Positions 1 to 9,684 of a DNA stretch of 34,898 bases are shown here, piece after piece. Position numbers and translations under genes: made by a program. Origin of the DNA: Agromyces sp. Marseille-P2726. GTDB lineage: Bacteria > Actinomycetota > Actinomycetes > Actinomycetales > Microbacteriaceae. The notes beneath the pieces are model-generated. The model made no database searches, was not told where the DNA came from, and saw only the letters and a program-made list of their open reading frames with translations. The stretch lies in assembly GCF_902809835.1 (NCBI RefSeq), contig NZ_CADDWM010000008.1, forward strand, positions 1 to 34,898, read 5' to 3'. The number at the start of each line of letters is the position of its first letter. The first letter of the stretch is position 1.

Positions 1-1758
1 GGGGTCGACCGTGGGCTCTGGTTCAGGTGAGGACGTCGGCGCGGGCGACGGGTCGGGAACCGGATCGGGCACCGAATCGGGCGTCGGGTCGGGAGCAGGA
101 TTGGGCGTCGGCGTCGGCGCCGGTGCCGGATCGGGCTGGGGCGTCGCCCCGGGCGACGGCTGCGTCGTCGTTCCACCGGGTCCACCCGGCGCAGGAGTGC
201 CCGGCGTGGAGGTTCCGGCGCTGCCTCCACCGTTCGCCGGCGAAAGCGGGCGCGCCGAGGCGGGCGGCGCCTCCTCTGCGGCCTCGGGTCGCACGAACGG
301 GGAGTCGTCGAGCAGCGGTGCCGGGAGCAGCGGGCCCGCGCCCTCGGCCTGGGTGGCCGCTCCGGTGACGTATCGACCGTTGGGAACGACCAGGCCCTGA
401 TCGGACTCCGCACCGCCGTCGTCGCGTGAATTCTCCTGCGTGCCCATCGCGAGCGGGGTGATCGGGACCAGGATCGCGAGCAGGGCCGCCGCGATGCCCG
501 CTAGGATCGCGGCGCGCAGGCCGACTGACATCCGATGCCACTCGAGGATCGCGGGTCGTGCGCCGGCCGGCGCGGCCACGAGCCGCTCGGAGCCGAGGGT
601 GCCGGCGGCAGCGGCCATGCCCGTCGAGTCGGCGGCAGGGGAGTCGTGGTCAGCGGCATCCTGTGCCGGCATCGGCTCGAGCAACCGGGACGCGGCGACG
701 GCCGCGCCGAGGCTGATGGACGCCTTCGGGTCCGCGTCGACCGCGACCGGCAGCTCGAGTTCGGCGGAGATGAGCTGCGCGACGGCGGGGATCCTGGAGG
801 AGCCGCCGATGAGGAGCACGGTCGCGAGATCGTCGAGTTCGAGGTCCGCTCCCTCGACGGCCCGCCGGAAGGTCTCGAGCGTGTTTCTCAGGGCTCCATC
901 GATCATCTGCTCGAACTCGGCGCGTACCAGGCGCACGCGGGCCTGTCGAGCAGGCAGGAGGATGGGTACGAAGGTCTCGGAATCGAACGACAGTGCTTCC
1001 TTCGCGTCGGTGCAGTCACGTCGCACGCGGGCGAGCGCGACCGCGCCGTCGGGATCGCGCTCGTCGAGGTCGTCGAAGGCGTCGCCGGCAAGGGACCTGA
1101 CGTGCTCGAAGACGCGCTGGTCGAAGTCGGCGCCGCCCAGGTGCTCGATGCCGGCCGGCGACCCGACCACGCGGAACGAATCGTCCTCCTGCTTCCTGAG
1201 GAGTGCGACATCGAACGTGCCACCGCCGAGGTCGTACACCGCGAGCGTCTGGCCCGCCTCGACCTTCTCGCGCTGCAGGTAGTGCAGTCCAGCGGCCTCG
1301 GGCTCGCTGATCAGCTCCACGTTCGCGAGCCCGACACCGGCGAGCGCGGCTCGGATCAGCGCCAGGCGATGCTCACCCCAGGTCGCCGGGTGCGAGATCG
1401 CGATCACCGCAGGCGGGGCGCCCTCGTGCTCCTCCGCCCGCTCGACCACCCACTGCGCCAGCACGGCGAAGATGTCCTCGGGCGCGACGGCGAGGTCACC
1501 CACCATCAACGGCGTCTCGTCGCCGATACGCCGCTTGAACTCGCGCACGACGCGGTCGGGGTGCTCGACGGCGCGTCGTTCGGCGGCCTCGCCGACGAGG
1601 ACGCTCCCATCGTCTCCGAGGTAGACCACGGTCGGCACCGAGGCCCTGCGCGTGCCCAGTTGCAGGACATCCGATGCCAGTGAGCCATCGGGGAGACGCC
1701 TCGCGACAGCTGCGGCGGTGTGACTCATGCCGATATCGACGCCGAGCACGAATGACAT
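1..1758 (-). CDS. Membrane-anchored Hsp70/DnaK-like ATPase (3' end outside window)
   Basis: The leftward frame opens with ATG at 1758 and runs off the left edge, so at least 586 residues are present and the C-terminus is missing. The N-terminal two thirds is an actin/Hsp70-type ATPase: phosphate-1 loop GVDIGMSH (about residues 6-13), phosphate-2 loop DLGGGTFD (176-183) and adenosine motif GGSSRIP (318-324). No recognisable DnaK substrate-binding domain follows. Instead there is one hydrophobic segment (about 415-436) and then a long Pro/Ala/Asp-rich tail with P-D-P and P-A-P repeats. By topology I infer a cytoplasmic ATPase, one membrane pass and a disordered extracytoplasmic tail. Such Hsp70-like proteins without a classical peptide-binding domain are known in Actinobacteria; their clients are unknown to me. 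It has its own promoter and is divergent from the lipoprotein hydrolase. I do not call it DnaK. Confidence 0.88.
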   Translation of the reverse strand, partial: MSFVLGVDIGMSHTAAAVARRLPDGSLASDVLQLGTRRASVPTVVYLGDDGSVLVGEAAERRAVEHPDRVVREFKRRIGDETPLMVGDLAVAPEDIFAVLAQWVVERAEEHEGAPPAVIAISHPATWGEHRLALIRAALAGVGLANVELISEPEAAGLHYLQREKVEAGQTLAVYDLGGGTFDVALLRKQEDDSFRVVGSPAGIEHLGGADFDQRVFEHVRSLAGDAFDDLDERDPDGAVALARVRRDCTDAKEALSFDSETFVPILLPARQARVRLVRAEFEQMIDGALRNTLETFRRAVEGADLELDDLATVLLIGGSSRIPAVAQLISAELELPVAVDADPKASISLGAAVAASRLLEPMPAQDAADHDSPAADSTGMAAAAGTLGSERLVAAPAGARPAILEWHRMSVGLRAAILAGIAAALLAILVPITPLAMGTQENSRDDGGAESDQGLVVPNGRYVTGAATQAEGAGPLLPAPLLDDSPFVRPEAAEEAPPASARPLSPANGGGSAGTSTPGTPAPGGPGGTTTQPSPGATPQPDPAPAPTPTPNPAPDPTPDSVPDPVPDPSPAPTSSPEPEPTVDP

Positions 1759-1793
1759 GCAGACCGTGTCCCCTCACGCGTGCAGTGGTTGCC

Positions 1794-1817
1794 GCACCTC
1801 CACCCCAAAGGAGGTGC
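1794..1817. repeat. Inverted repeat in the leader of the Hsp70-like gene
   Basis: GCACCTCC (1794-1801) and GGAGGTGC (1810-1817) form a perfect 8-bp inverted repeat with an 8-nt loop. It lies between the predicted promoter and the start codon of the leftward gene, so it could be an RNA hairpin or an operator. No ligand or repressor can be named. Confidence 0.5.
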
Positions 1818-1828
1818 CGCTGGGGTCG

Positions 1829-1857
1829 AGTATCTCCCTTCCCGTCGGGTACGGCAA
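1829..1857 (-). promoter_or_regulatory. Predicted promoter of the Hsp70-like gene
   Basis: On the minus strand TTGCCG (1857-1852) and GATACT (1834-1829) are separated by 17 nt, a good housekeeping-sigma spacing. The transcript would begin near 1822 and carry a leader of about 60 nt containing the 1794-1817 hairpin. I see no CIRCE element and no exact HAIR element here. Confidence 0.5.
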
Positions 1858-2009
1858 GCCGGTTGACGTGGTTGGCGGCCCCGCATTCGGGGTACAAGTG
1901 GTACGACACGACGGACGTGCCCGCGCCAGCACTGCGCTGGGAGGCCGGATGGGCGGGTTTCGAGACGTACCCCCAGAACGAGGGCCGAACGGGGGACACG
2001 AGGGGGCGA

Positions 2010-2015
2010 CATACT
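2010..2015 (+). promoter_or_regulatory. Possible -10 element for leaderless transcription of the lipoprotein hydrolase
   Basis: CATACT ends 6 nt before the ATG at 2022, the same spacing seen before several other genes here. No convincing -35 was found. The rest of the 1759-2021 intergenic stretch shows no further gene. Confidence 0.35.
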
Positions 2016-2021
2016 GGGACC

Positions 2022-3551
2022 ATGCGGCGTCGGAAGCGGAGGGGCGTGCTCGCGGTTGCGGCTGCCTCGGCCGTGATCGGAGCTATGAGCGGATGCGGCA
2101 TGTCGCTCTTCTTCCCGGTGGTCGACGAGTCGACACCGCACCCCGAAGACGTGGATGCGGCGCTCGAGCCCTTCTACGGACAGGTCCTGCGGTGGGACGA
2201 GTGCGGCGAGTTCCTCTGCACGACGGCGAAGGCCCCGCTGGACTGGGATGATCCGACGGCGGGTGAGATCGAGCTGGCGCTCATCCGCCAGCCCGCGACG
2301 AAGGAGAAGCTCGGTTCCCTCCTGCTGAACCCCGGCGGTCCCGGTGTTTCGGGATACGACTTCGTGGCCGAATCCGTCGACGTCGCCGTGACGGAGGCTG
2401 TTCAGGAGAACTACGACATCGTCGGCTTCGATCCGCGCGGCGTCGGGCGTTCCTCGCAGGTCTCGTGCTTCGATTCCGAGGAGCTCGACAAGCTGATCTA
2501 CGGCATCCCGCGAAACTCTCGCGGCAGCGAAGGGTGGATCACGGGCCAGAACGAACTCACCCACGCCTTCGGTCAGGCCTGCCTGACGTCGACGGGAGCG
2601 CTCCTGGCGAACGTCGACACCCCGAGCACCGCCCGAGACCTCGACATGCTGCGGGCCGCGCTCGGTGAAGACCAGCTCGACTACCTGGGCTACTCCTACG
2701 GTGCGTACGTCGGCACGATCTATGCGGGCCTGTTCCCCGAGAAGGTCGGTCGGCTCGTGCTCGACGGGCCGATCGATCCGAGTCTCGGCGAAGCCCAGAT
2801 CACCCTCGCGCAGGCCCAGGGGCTCGAGACGGCGCTTCGCTCGTACCTGACGGCGTGCATGCCCGCCGGGACCTGCCCGTTCCAGGGCTCGGTCGAGGAC
2901 GGAATGGCGACCGTGCGAGCGATCCTCGACGCGGTCTCGAAGAATCCACTGCCGTCGACGGATGGCCGATCACTGGGCGCCGACACGCTGCTCATCGCCA
3001 TCGCGGCTCCGCTGTACAGCGCCGAGACGTGGACGGCACTCGACACCGTGTTCACGACCGTGCTCGCCGGGCAGGCCGACTTCGCCCTCACGATCGTCGA
3101 CGGCTACTACGGCCGCACGCCCGACGGCGACTACACCGGCAACCTCTTCGAGGCGTTGCGTGCCGTCCGCTGCCTGGACTATCCGGCTCAGAACAGCGTC
3201 GCGCTCATGAAGGAGCAGGGCAAGGCACTGACCTCCGCCGCGCCGCGCCTCGGCCCGTACTTCGCCTACAGCGACCTCGCCTGCCTGTCGTGGCCGTTCC
3301 ATTCCGACAACGTTCCGGCCCCGGTCGCCGCACCCGGCGCCGCGCCCATCCTGGTGCTGGGCACGACGAACGACCCGTCGACGCCGTACCAGTGGGCCGT
3401 CTCCGTGGCGGCACAGCTCGAGAGCGGCATCCTCATCACCCGCCAGGGCGACGGTCACACCGCATTCAACAAGGGCAACGCGTGCGTCGACGGGGCGGTC
3501 GAGCAGTACCTGATCGACGGCGTCGTGCCCCAGGTCGATCTCTGGTGCTGA
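2022..3551 (+). CDS. Alpha/beta-hydrolase lipoprotein, tripeptidyl-aminopeptidase-like
   Basis: A 509-residue protein related to the Streptomyces/mycobacterial tripeptidyl aminopeptidase and SlpD/E group of secreted alpha/beta hydrolases. It begins with an Arg/Lys-rich n-region, a hydrophobic stretch and a probable lipobox ending MSGC (Cys24), so it should be a membrane-anchored extracytoplasmic lipoprotein. The catalytic triad is visible: nucleophile elbow GYSYG with Ser225, Asp451 in the TTNDPSTP segment and His479 in the DGHTAF segment. The LLNPGGPGVSGYDF stretch supplies the usual oxyanion-side motif. The frame is open upstream, but the signal sequence and a -10-like element just before 2022 favour this ATG. 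The likely role is cleavage of peptides or esters outside the cell; the substrate is not evident. The -3 lipobox residue is Met, which is atypical. Confidence 0.88.
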   Translation: MRRRKRRGVLAVAAASAVIGAMSGCGMSLFFPVVDESTPHPEDVDAALEPFYGQVLRWDECGEFLCTTAKAPLDWDDPTAGEIELALIRQPATKEKLGSLLLNPGGPGVSGYDFVAESVDVAVTEAVQENYDIVGFDPRGVGRSSQVSCFDSEELDKLIYGIPRNSRGSEGWITGQNELTHAFGQACLTSTGALLANVDTPSTARDLDMLRAALGEDQLDYLGYSYGAYVGTIYAGLFPEKVGRLVLDGPIDPSLGEAQITLAQAQGLETALRSYLTACMPAGTCPFQGSVEDGMATVRAILDAVSKNPLPSTDGRSLGADTLLIAIAAPLYSAETWTALDTVFTTVLAGQADFALTIVDGYYGRTPDGDYTGNLFEALRAVRCLDYPAQNSVALMKEQGKALTSAAPRLGPYFAYSDLACLSWPFHSDNVPAPVAAPGAAPILVLGTTNDPSTPYQWAVSVAAQLESGILITRQGDGHTAFNKGNACVDGAVEQYLIDGVVPQVDLWC

Positions 3552-3636
3552 TGCCGCCAGGGGATCATTGACCGGATGCCGCCCCGCGAGCAGAATCGGC
3601 AGCACGCGCGTACATCGCACGGAATCGAGGTGGCCC

Positions 3637-5049
3637 ATGGCCCGACCGGCGGATCCGCCCTCGGACTTCGCGTCGAACTACGAGGGGTTGCTCGAGCTTG
3701 CCGGCCGGCACGCACGGTCCTGGCTCGCGAGCGTGCCCGAAAGGTCCGTCCCGCCGAGGATGGGTGCAGACGAGGTCGCGGACCGACTCGGTCGCGACCT
3801 GCCCGAGCAGGGAGAGCCTCCGGCCGAGGTCATCGATCGCCTCGCCGAGGGCGTGGAGCCGGGCCTCATGGCCATGGGCTCGCCGCGGTTCTTCGGGTGG
3901 GTGATCGGCGGCACGCAGCCGGTCGCCCTCGCCGCCGACTGGCTCGTGTCGACCTGGGACCAGAACACGGGGCTGCGCACCATCACCCCCGGTGTGGTGG
4001 CTGCCGAGGAGATCGCGGGCGCCTGGTTGCTCGACCTGCTCGGACTCCCGGCCGGAAGCGAGGTGGGGTTCGTCACGGGTGCGACCGTGGCGCAGTTCAC
4101 CTGCATGGCCGCTGCTCGCGACGAGGTGCTGCGACGCGCCGGCTGGGACGTCGAGACGCAGGGGATGGCCGGCGGTCCCGCCATCCGGTTCATCGTGGGG
4201 GAGGAGCGGCACGGCACGGTCGACCTCGCCGGACGCTACCTCGGCCTCGGCACGCCCATCGCCGTGCCGGCCGACGATGACGGGCGTATCCGCGTCGACG
4301 CATTGCGCACCACGCTCGCCGCGGGCGAGGGTCCCGCCATCGTGCTGCTGCAGGCGGGCAACATCCACTCCGGCGCGTTCGACGACTTCGCGGCGGCCAT
4401 CGAGGTCGCCCACGAGGCCGGCGCGTGGGTCCACGTCGATGGCGCGTTCGGCCTCTGGGCGGCGGTCTCGCCGCGACTGCGTCACCTCACGGGTGGGCTC
4501 GAGCAGGCCGATTCGTGGTCGACGGACGCCCACAAGACGCTGAACGTCCCCTACGACTGCGGCATCGCGATCGTGCGGCACGCGCAGGCGATGCACCGGG
4601 CGCTCAGCATGCACGCGAGCTACCTCCAGGCGACCGAGGTGGGCGCCGACCCGCATGAGAAGGTGCCCGAGCTGTCCCGCCGCGCCCGAGGCGTTCCCAC
4701 GTGGGCCGTGCTCCGCTCCCTCGGACGTGTCGGCGTCGTGCGGCTCGTCGAGGGTCTCGCGGATGCCGCAGGCGGCATCGCCGAGGGAGTGGGCAGGCTG
4801 CCCGGCGTGGACGTGCTGAACGACGTCGTGTTCACGCAGGTGTGCATCGCGCTCGATGACGACGTGGCGACCGCCGAACTCAGCGAACGCCTGTGGAACG
4901 AGGGCGAGGTGCTCGCGATGACGTCGGCCTGGAAGGGTCGCACCGTGGTCCGGTTCTCGGTGAGCAACTGGGGAACGGATGCCGCACAGGTCGCCCGCAC
5001 GGTGGCCGCCGTCGAACGGGCGCTCGCGGGCGTGCGCGGCGCGCGCTGA
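3637..5049 (+). CDS. PLP-dependent group II decarboxylase / aspartate aminotransferase-family enzyme
   Basis: A 470-residue fold-type I PLP enzyme of the glutamate/aromatic-amino-acid decarboxylase superfamily. The cofactor lysine is K300 in the DAHKTLN motif, and the pyridine-nitrogen aspartate is D268 in HVDGAFG. The N-terminal MGSPRFFGWVIGG segment and the FVTGATVAQF segment match the substrate-entry and phosphate-binding parts of this family. The start at 3637 has GAGG 6 nt upstream; the frame is open further upstream but without a comparable ribosome site. Substrate cannot be read from sequence; decarboxylation or aldol-type cleavage of an amino acid are both possible. It lies 85 nt after the hydrolase with no evident functional link. 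Confidence 0.85.
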   Translation: MARPADPPSDFASNYEGLLELAGRHARSWLASVPERSVPPRMGADEVADRLGRDLPEQGEPPAEVIDRLAEGVEPGLMAMGSPRFFGWVIGGTQPVALAADWLVSTWDQNTGLRTITPGVVAAEEIAGAWLLDLLGLPAGSEVGFVTGATVAQFTCMAAARDEVLRRAGWDVETQGMAGGPAIRFIVGEERHGTVDLAGRYLGLGTPIAVPADDDGRIRVDALRTTLAAGEGPAIVLLQAGNIHSGAFDDFAAAIEVAHEAGAWVHVDGAFGLWAAVSPRLRHLTGGLEQADSWSTDAHKTLNVPYDCGIAIVRHAQAMHRALSMHASYLQATEVGADPHEKVPELSRRARGVPTWAVLRSLGRVGVVRLVEGLADAAGGIAEGVGRLPGVDVLNDVVFTQVCIALDDDVATAELSERLWNEGEVLAMTSAWKGRTVVRFSVSNWGTDAAQVARTVAAVERALAGVRGAR

Positions 5050-5050
5050 T

Positions 5051-5069
5051 CCTCGGGCGGCGGCCGAGG
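5051..5069. terminator. Hairpin after the decarboxylase gene, terminator-like without U-tract
   Basis: CCTCGG (5051-5056) and CCGAGG (5064-5069) pair around a 7-nt loop directly after the stop codon. No T-run follows, as is common for actinobacterial terminator-like stems. Confidence 0.4.
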
Positions 5070-5130
5070 AGCGGGAACTCGGGGACCCGTCGCCGGGTCG
5101 GCTGTCGGCGGCATCCGCTTGAATGGAGCC

Positions 5131-8100
5131 ATGGCCGACGCGTTGAGCGCATTCTCGCCCGCGACCCGGGCCTGGTTCAGCGAGTCGTTCACCGAACCCA
5201 CGAGCGTCCAGCGCGAGGCGTGGCAGGCGATCGCGCGCGGCGAGCACGCACTGGTCGTGGCACCCACCGGCTCCGGCAAGACGCTCGCGGCATTCCTGTG
5301 GGCGATCGACCGGCTGCATGCCTCCGGCGCGGACGCCGCGACCACGGGCACCCGCGTGGTCTACGTGTCACCCCTGAAGGCGCTGGGCGTCGACGTCGAG
5401 CGCAACCTCCGCGCCCCACTCGTCGGAATCGGGCGCACCGCAGCGGCCCATGGCATCGACGTGCCCGAGGTGAGCGTGGGCGTCCGGTCGGGCGACACGC
5501 CGCCCTCCGAGCGACGCGCGCTCATCTCCAATCCGCCCGAGATCCTGATCACGACGCCCGAGTCCCTCTTCCTGATGCTCACGTCCGCCGCACGCGAGAC
5601 GCTGCGCGGCGTCGAGACGGTGATCGTCGACGAGATCCACGCGCTGGCGGGCACGAAGCGCGGCGCGCACCTCGCCCTCTCGCTCGAGCGTCTCGACGCC
5701 GTGACTGCGAATCCGGCGCAGCGCATCGGGCTCTCGGCCACGGTACGGCCGCACGACGAGGTGGCCCGTTTCCTCGCCGGCACGAGGGCGGTCAGCATCG
5801 TCGCGCCGCCGAGCGGCAAGCGATTCGACATTCGAGTCACCGTTCCCGTCGACGACCTCTCCGACCTCGCGACCGAGTCGGGCTCGGGCTCGGTGTGGCC
5901 GCATGTCGAGTCGGCGATCCTCGACGAGGTGCTCGCGCACCGGTCCACGATCGTGTTCGCCAACTCCCGCCGCCTCGCCGAGCGACTGACCGCGCGGCTC
6001 AACGAGCTCTGGGCCGAGCGTCAGGCCGAGCCGATCGCCGTGGCCGCGGGCGACGCGTCGGTCGTCAGTGAGCCGACCGACCGTACGTTCGCGACCCGTC
6101 GGCCGCCTGCCGAGCTCGTCGGGGCCTCGGGCATCACCGCCGGAGCGGAGCCGGTGCTCGCACGATCGCACCACGGCTCCGTGAGCAAGGAGGAGCGCGC
6201 GCAGGTCGAGGCCGACCTCAAAGCCGGTCACCTGCGCTGCGTCGTCGCGACCTCCAGTCTCGAGCTCGGCATCGACATGGGGGCGGTCGACCTCGTCATG
6301 CAGGTCGAGGCGCCGCCGTCGGTGGCGAGCGGGCTGCAGCGCATCGGGCGAGCCGGCCACCAGGTGGGTGAGGTGTCGAAGGGCGTCGTGTTCCCGAAGC
6401 ATCGTGCCGACCTGCTGCACTCGGCCGTCGTTGCCGAGCGCATGGTCGCCGGTGCGATCGAGGCGTTGCGGGTGCCGACCAATCCCCTCGATGTGCTCGC
6501 CCAGCAGACCATCGCGGCGGCGGCCGTCGACGAGTGGGAGGTCGAGGCGTGGTTCGAACTCGTGCGGCGCACGGCGTCATTCGCAACGTTGCCGCGTTCG
6601 GCCTTCGACGCCACCCTCGACCTCCTTGCGGGCCGCTACCCGTCCGACCGCTTCGGCGAACTGCGACCGCGAATCGTCTGGGATCGAGACGGGGGCACGA
6701 TCACGGGGCGTCGGGGCGCCCAGCGCCTCGCCGTCACCAGCGGCGGCACGATCCCCGATCGGGGCATGTTCGGCGTGTTCATGATCGGCGAGGCGGGGCC
6801 CGGCCGCAGGGTGGGCGAGCTCGACGAGGAGATGGTCTACGAATCCCGCGTCGGCGACGTGTTCGCCCTCGGGGCGACGAGCTGGCGCATCCAGGAGATC
6901 ACGCACGATCGAGTGCTCGTGGCTCCGGCGTTCGGAGAGCCGGGCCGACTCCCCTTCTGGAAGGGCGACGGCATCGGGCGTCCGGCCGAACTCGGCGAGG
7001 CGATCGGCGGCTTCATCGCAGAGGTGGCGAACTCGCCCGCGCCGACGGGGCTCGCACGTGCTCGCACCGCCGGGCTCGATGAGCGCGCGGCATCCAACCT
7101 CGTCTCGTTCGTCGGCGACCAGCGGGCGGCGACGCGCGTTGTTCCCGACTCGACCAACCTCGTCGTCGAGCGGTTCCGCGACGAGCTCGGCGACTGGCGG
7201 GTGGTGCTGCACTCGCCGTACGGCATGCGCGTGCATGCCCCGTGGGCCCTCGCCGCCGGTGCTCGCGCACAGGAACGGTTCGGCGTCGATGCGAACGCGG
7301 TCGCGAGCGACGACGGCATCGTGCTGCGCATGCCCGATACGTCCGACGACCCACCCGGGTCGGAGCTGTTCGAGTTCGAGCCGGCCGAACTCACCGAGCT
7401 GGTCACCCTTCGCGTCGGTGATTCCGCCCTGTTCGCGTCCAGGTTCCGGGAGTGCGCCGCGCGCGCCCTGCTGCTGCCACGGCTCAATCCGGGGCGCCGC
7501 TCGCCGCTCTGGCAACAGCGTCAGCGCGCGTCCCAGCTCCTCGAGGTCGCCCGCGACTTCCCCGACTTCCCGATCGTGCTCGAGGCGGTCCGCGAGTGCC
7601 TGCAAGACGTGTACGACCTTCCCGCGCTCACGCGCCTCACCGAGCGCATCGCGGCGCGGGAGGTGCGATTCGTCGAGGTGACCACCGAGACCGCGAGTCC
7701 CTTCGCGTCGAGCCTGCTGTTCGGGTACGTCGGCGCCTTCATGTACGAGGGCGATGCCCCGCTCGCCGAACGTCGTGCGGCCGCCCTCTCGCTCGATCCC
7801 GGCCTGCTCGCCGAACTGCTGGGCACGGTCGAGTTGCGGGAGCTGCTCGATCCCGATGTGGTCGACGAGACCGAGCAGTCGCTGCAGCGGCTCGTTCCCG
7901 ATCGCGCCGCTCGCGGCAGCGAGGGCGTTGCCGACCTCCTCCGCGAGCTGGGGCCGCTCACCGCCGCCGAGATCGCGGCGCGTGTCGCCGCCGAGACCGA
8001 TTCCGATGCCGCGCTCTCCGAGCTCACGGCGGCTCGACGCATCGCCGAGGTGCGGTTCGCCGGCCAGGGCTGGTACGTCGCCGTCGAAGACCTCAGCCGG

Positions 8101-9684
8101 CTCCGCGATGCGCTCGGCGTCCCCATTCCGCCCGGACTGCCCGACGCGTTCGCCGAACCTGTGCGCGACCCTCTGGGCGATCTCGTGAGCCGGTACGCGC
8201 GCACCCACGGGCCGTTCACCACCCAGGCGGTCGCCGAGCGGTTCGGCATCGGGCAGGCCGTTGCGGCGACGGCGCTCGCGCGGCTCGCGAGCGATCGTCG
8301 CGTCGTCGAGGGCGAGTTCCTGCCGCACGGCTCCGGCGCCGAGTGGTGCGACAGCGAGGTGCTCCGACGCATCCGGCGGCGCTCGCTCGCAGCCCTGCGC
8401 GATGAGATCGAGCCGGTGCCGCCGCGCGAATACGCGCGCTTCCTTCCCGACTGGCAGCATGTCGGCGGGCGGCTCCGCGGGGTCGATGGCGTCGCTTCGG
8501 TCATCGAGCAACTCGAAGGCGCGCGCATCCCCGCTTCGGCGTGGGAGTCGTTCGTGCTGCCCGCCCGGGTCGCCGATTACAGCCCGACCATGCTCGACGA
8601 GCTCACCGCGGCAGGCGAAGTGCTCTGGGCCGGCGGTGGTTCGCTCGCCGGTGACGACGGCTGGGTCAGCCTGCACCTGGCCGACACGGCCGCGTTGACG
8701 TTGCCCGCTCCGGCGGCCGCACCACTCGATCCGGTCGAGAGCGAACTGCTCGCCACGCTCGGCGGGGGCGGCGGATACTTCTTCCGCCAGCTCGTCGAAT
8801 CCATCGGGGCGACCGACGACCAGCCAGTCATCGAGGCGCTCTGGCGGCTGGTCTGGGCCGGGCTCGTGACGAACGACACCTTCGCCCCGATCCGCGGGCT
8901 CATCGCCGGCAAGGGCGCGCACCGGGCCGCCCCCGCCACGCCACGGGCGCGCCTCCGATCGGCCTCACTGTCTCGACGGGCGCTCGCCGCGAGCGTCCAG
9001 GCGGGGCGCACGAGCACGACACGCAGCCAGCCACCGAAGGTGGCCGGGCGATGGGCGATCCTGCCGCTCGCGAGCTCCGAGGCCACGCCGCGCGCGCACG
9101 CGCTCGGCGAGACGCTCCTCGAGCGCTACGGCGTGGTGACCCGGGGCTCGGTCATGGCCGAGGGGGTGCTCGGCGGCTTCGCCCTCGCGTACCGGGCCCT
9201 CTCGGGCTTCGAAGAGACGGGCCGCGTGCGTCGCGGGTACTTCATCGACGGGCAGGGGGGAGCCCAGTTCGCCACGACGGCCGCCGTCGATCGGTTGCGA
9301 AGCGCGCCGGGCGGGGCTTCCATGGTGCTGGCAGCCACCGACCCCGCGAGCCCGTTCGGTGCGGCGCTCGAGTGGCCGCAGACAGCCGACGGCGGCCACC
9401 GCCCCGCACGCAAGGCCGGTGCGTTCGTCGCGATCGTCGACGGCGAGGCCGTGTTCTACCTCGAGCGAGGTGGTCGCACCGCGCTCGTCTTCACCGACGA
9501 CGAGGCGCGGCTCACTGCCGCGGCATCCGCGCTCTCCGAAGCGCTCAGGCGAGCCGGCTCTCCACGCTTGCGCATCGAGACCGTCAACGGTGCCGGAGTG
9601 TACGGCTCGTTGCTCGATCCGCCGCTGCGTGCGTCCGGCTTCCGTGAGACCCCGAGAGGGCTGCGGTTCGATGCCCGAAGGTGA
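5131..9684 (+). CDS. lhr: Lhr-family ATP-dependent helicase (large, about 1500 residues)
   Basis: A 1517-residue superfamily 2 helicase. Motif I is APTGSGKT (K50), motif II is DEIH (167-170), motif III is SAT, and the C-terminal RecA domain carries the SSLELGIDMG and RIGRAGH motifs. The very long C-terminal part (winged-helix, Lhr core and extension) is what separates Lhr from ordinary DEAD/DEAH helicases, and the length fits actinobacterial Lhr. The family translocates 3' to 5' on single-stranded DNA and unwinds DNA:DNA and RNA:DNA duplexes; in mycobacteria it belongs to the DNA-damage response. The start at 5131 gives an N-terminus close to the family; a TTG four codons upstream is an alternative. 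It overlaps nei2 by 14 nt, so the two are almost certainly cotranscribed. Confidence 0.95.
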   Translation: MADALSAFSPATRAWFSESFTEPTSVQREAWQAIARGEHALVVAPTGSGKTLAAFLWAIDRLHASGADAATTGTRVVYVSPLKALGVDVERNLRAPLVGIGRTAAAHGIDVPEVSVGVRSGDTPPSERRALISNPPEILITTPESLFLMLTSAARETLRGVETVIVDEIHALAGTKRGAHLALSLERLDAVTANPAQRIGLSATVRPHDEVARFLAGTRAVSIVAPPSGKRFDIRVTVPVDDLSDLATESGSGSVWPHVESAILDEVLAHRSTIVFANSRRLAERLTARLNELWAERQAEPIAVAAGDASVVSEPTDRTFATRRPPAELVGASGITAGAEPVLARSHHGSVSKEERAQVEADLKAGHLRCVVATSSLELGIDMGAVDLVMQVEAPPSVASGLQRIGRAGHQVGEVSKGVVFPKHRADLLHSAVVAERMVAGAIEALRVPTNPLDVLAQQTIAAAAVDEWEVEAWFELVRRTASFATLPRSAFDATLDLLAGRYPSDRFGELRPRIVWDRDGGTITGRRGAQRLAVTSGGTIPDRGMFGVFMIGEAGPGRRVGELDEEMVYESRVGDVFALGATSWRIQEITHDRVLVAPAFGEPGRLPFWKGDGIGRPAELGEAIGGFIAEVANSPAPTGLARARTAGLDERAASNLVSFVGDQRAATRVVPDSTNLVVERFRDELGDWRVVLHSPYGMRVHAPWALAAGARAQERFGVDANAVASDDGIVLRMPDTSDDPPGSELFEFEPAELTELVTLRVGDSALFASRFRECAARALLLPRLNPGRRSPLWQQRQRASQLLEVARDFPDFPIVLEAVRECLQDVYDLPALTRLTERIAAREVRFVEVTTETASPFASSLLFGYVGAFMYEGDAPLAERRAAALSLDPGLLAELLGTVELRELLDPDVVDETEQSLQRLVPDRAARGSEGVADLLRELGPLTAAEIAARVAAETDSDAALSELTAARRIAEVRFAGQGWYVAVEDLSRLRDALGVPIPPGLPDAFAEPVRDPLGDLVSRYARTHGPFTTQAVAERFGIGQAVAATALARLASDRRVVEGEFLPHGSGAEWCDSEVLRRIRRRSLAALRDEIEPVPPREYARFLPDWQHVGGRLRGVDGVASVIEQLEGARIPASAWESFVLPARVADYSPTMLDELTAAGEVLWAGGGSLAGDDGWVSLHLADTAALTLPAPAAAPLDPVESELLATLGGGGGYFFRQLVESIGATDDQPVIEALWRLVWAGLVTNDTFAPIRGLIAGKGAHRAAPATPRARLRSASLSRRALAASVQAGRTSTTRSQPPKVAGRWAILPLASSEATPRAHALGETLLERYGVVTRGSVMAEGVLGGFALAYRALSGFEETGRVRRGYFIDGQGGAQFATTAAVDRLRSAPGGASMVLAATDPASPFGAALEWPQTADGGHRPARKAGAFVAIVDGEAVFYLERGGRTALVFTDDEARLTAAASALSEALRRAGSPRLRIETVNGAGVYGSLLDPPLRASGFRETPRGLRFDARR

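Noticed and set aside
11..400. Rightward Gly-Ser-Gly-rich repetitive protein
   Set aside because: It is the reverse-strand shadow of the Pro-rich tail of the Hsp70-like protein.
3565..5319. Long leftward open frame of about 580 codons
   Set aside because: It is antisense to the PLP enzyme, is Arg/His/Gly-rich without any domain, and reflects the lack of stop codons in high-GC DNA.
6577..8922. Leftward open frame of about 780 codons
   Set aside because: It lies wholly antisense to lhr, whose helicase motifs are intact; no motif in the antisense frame.
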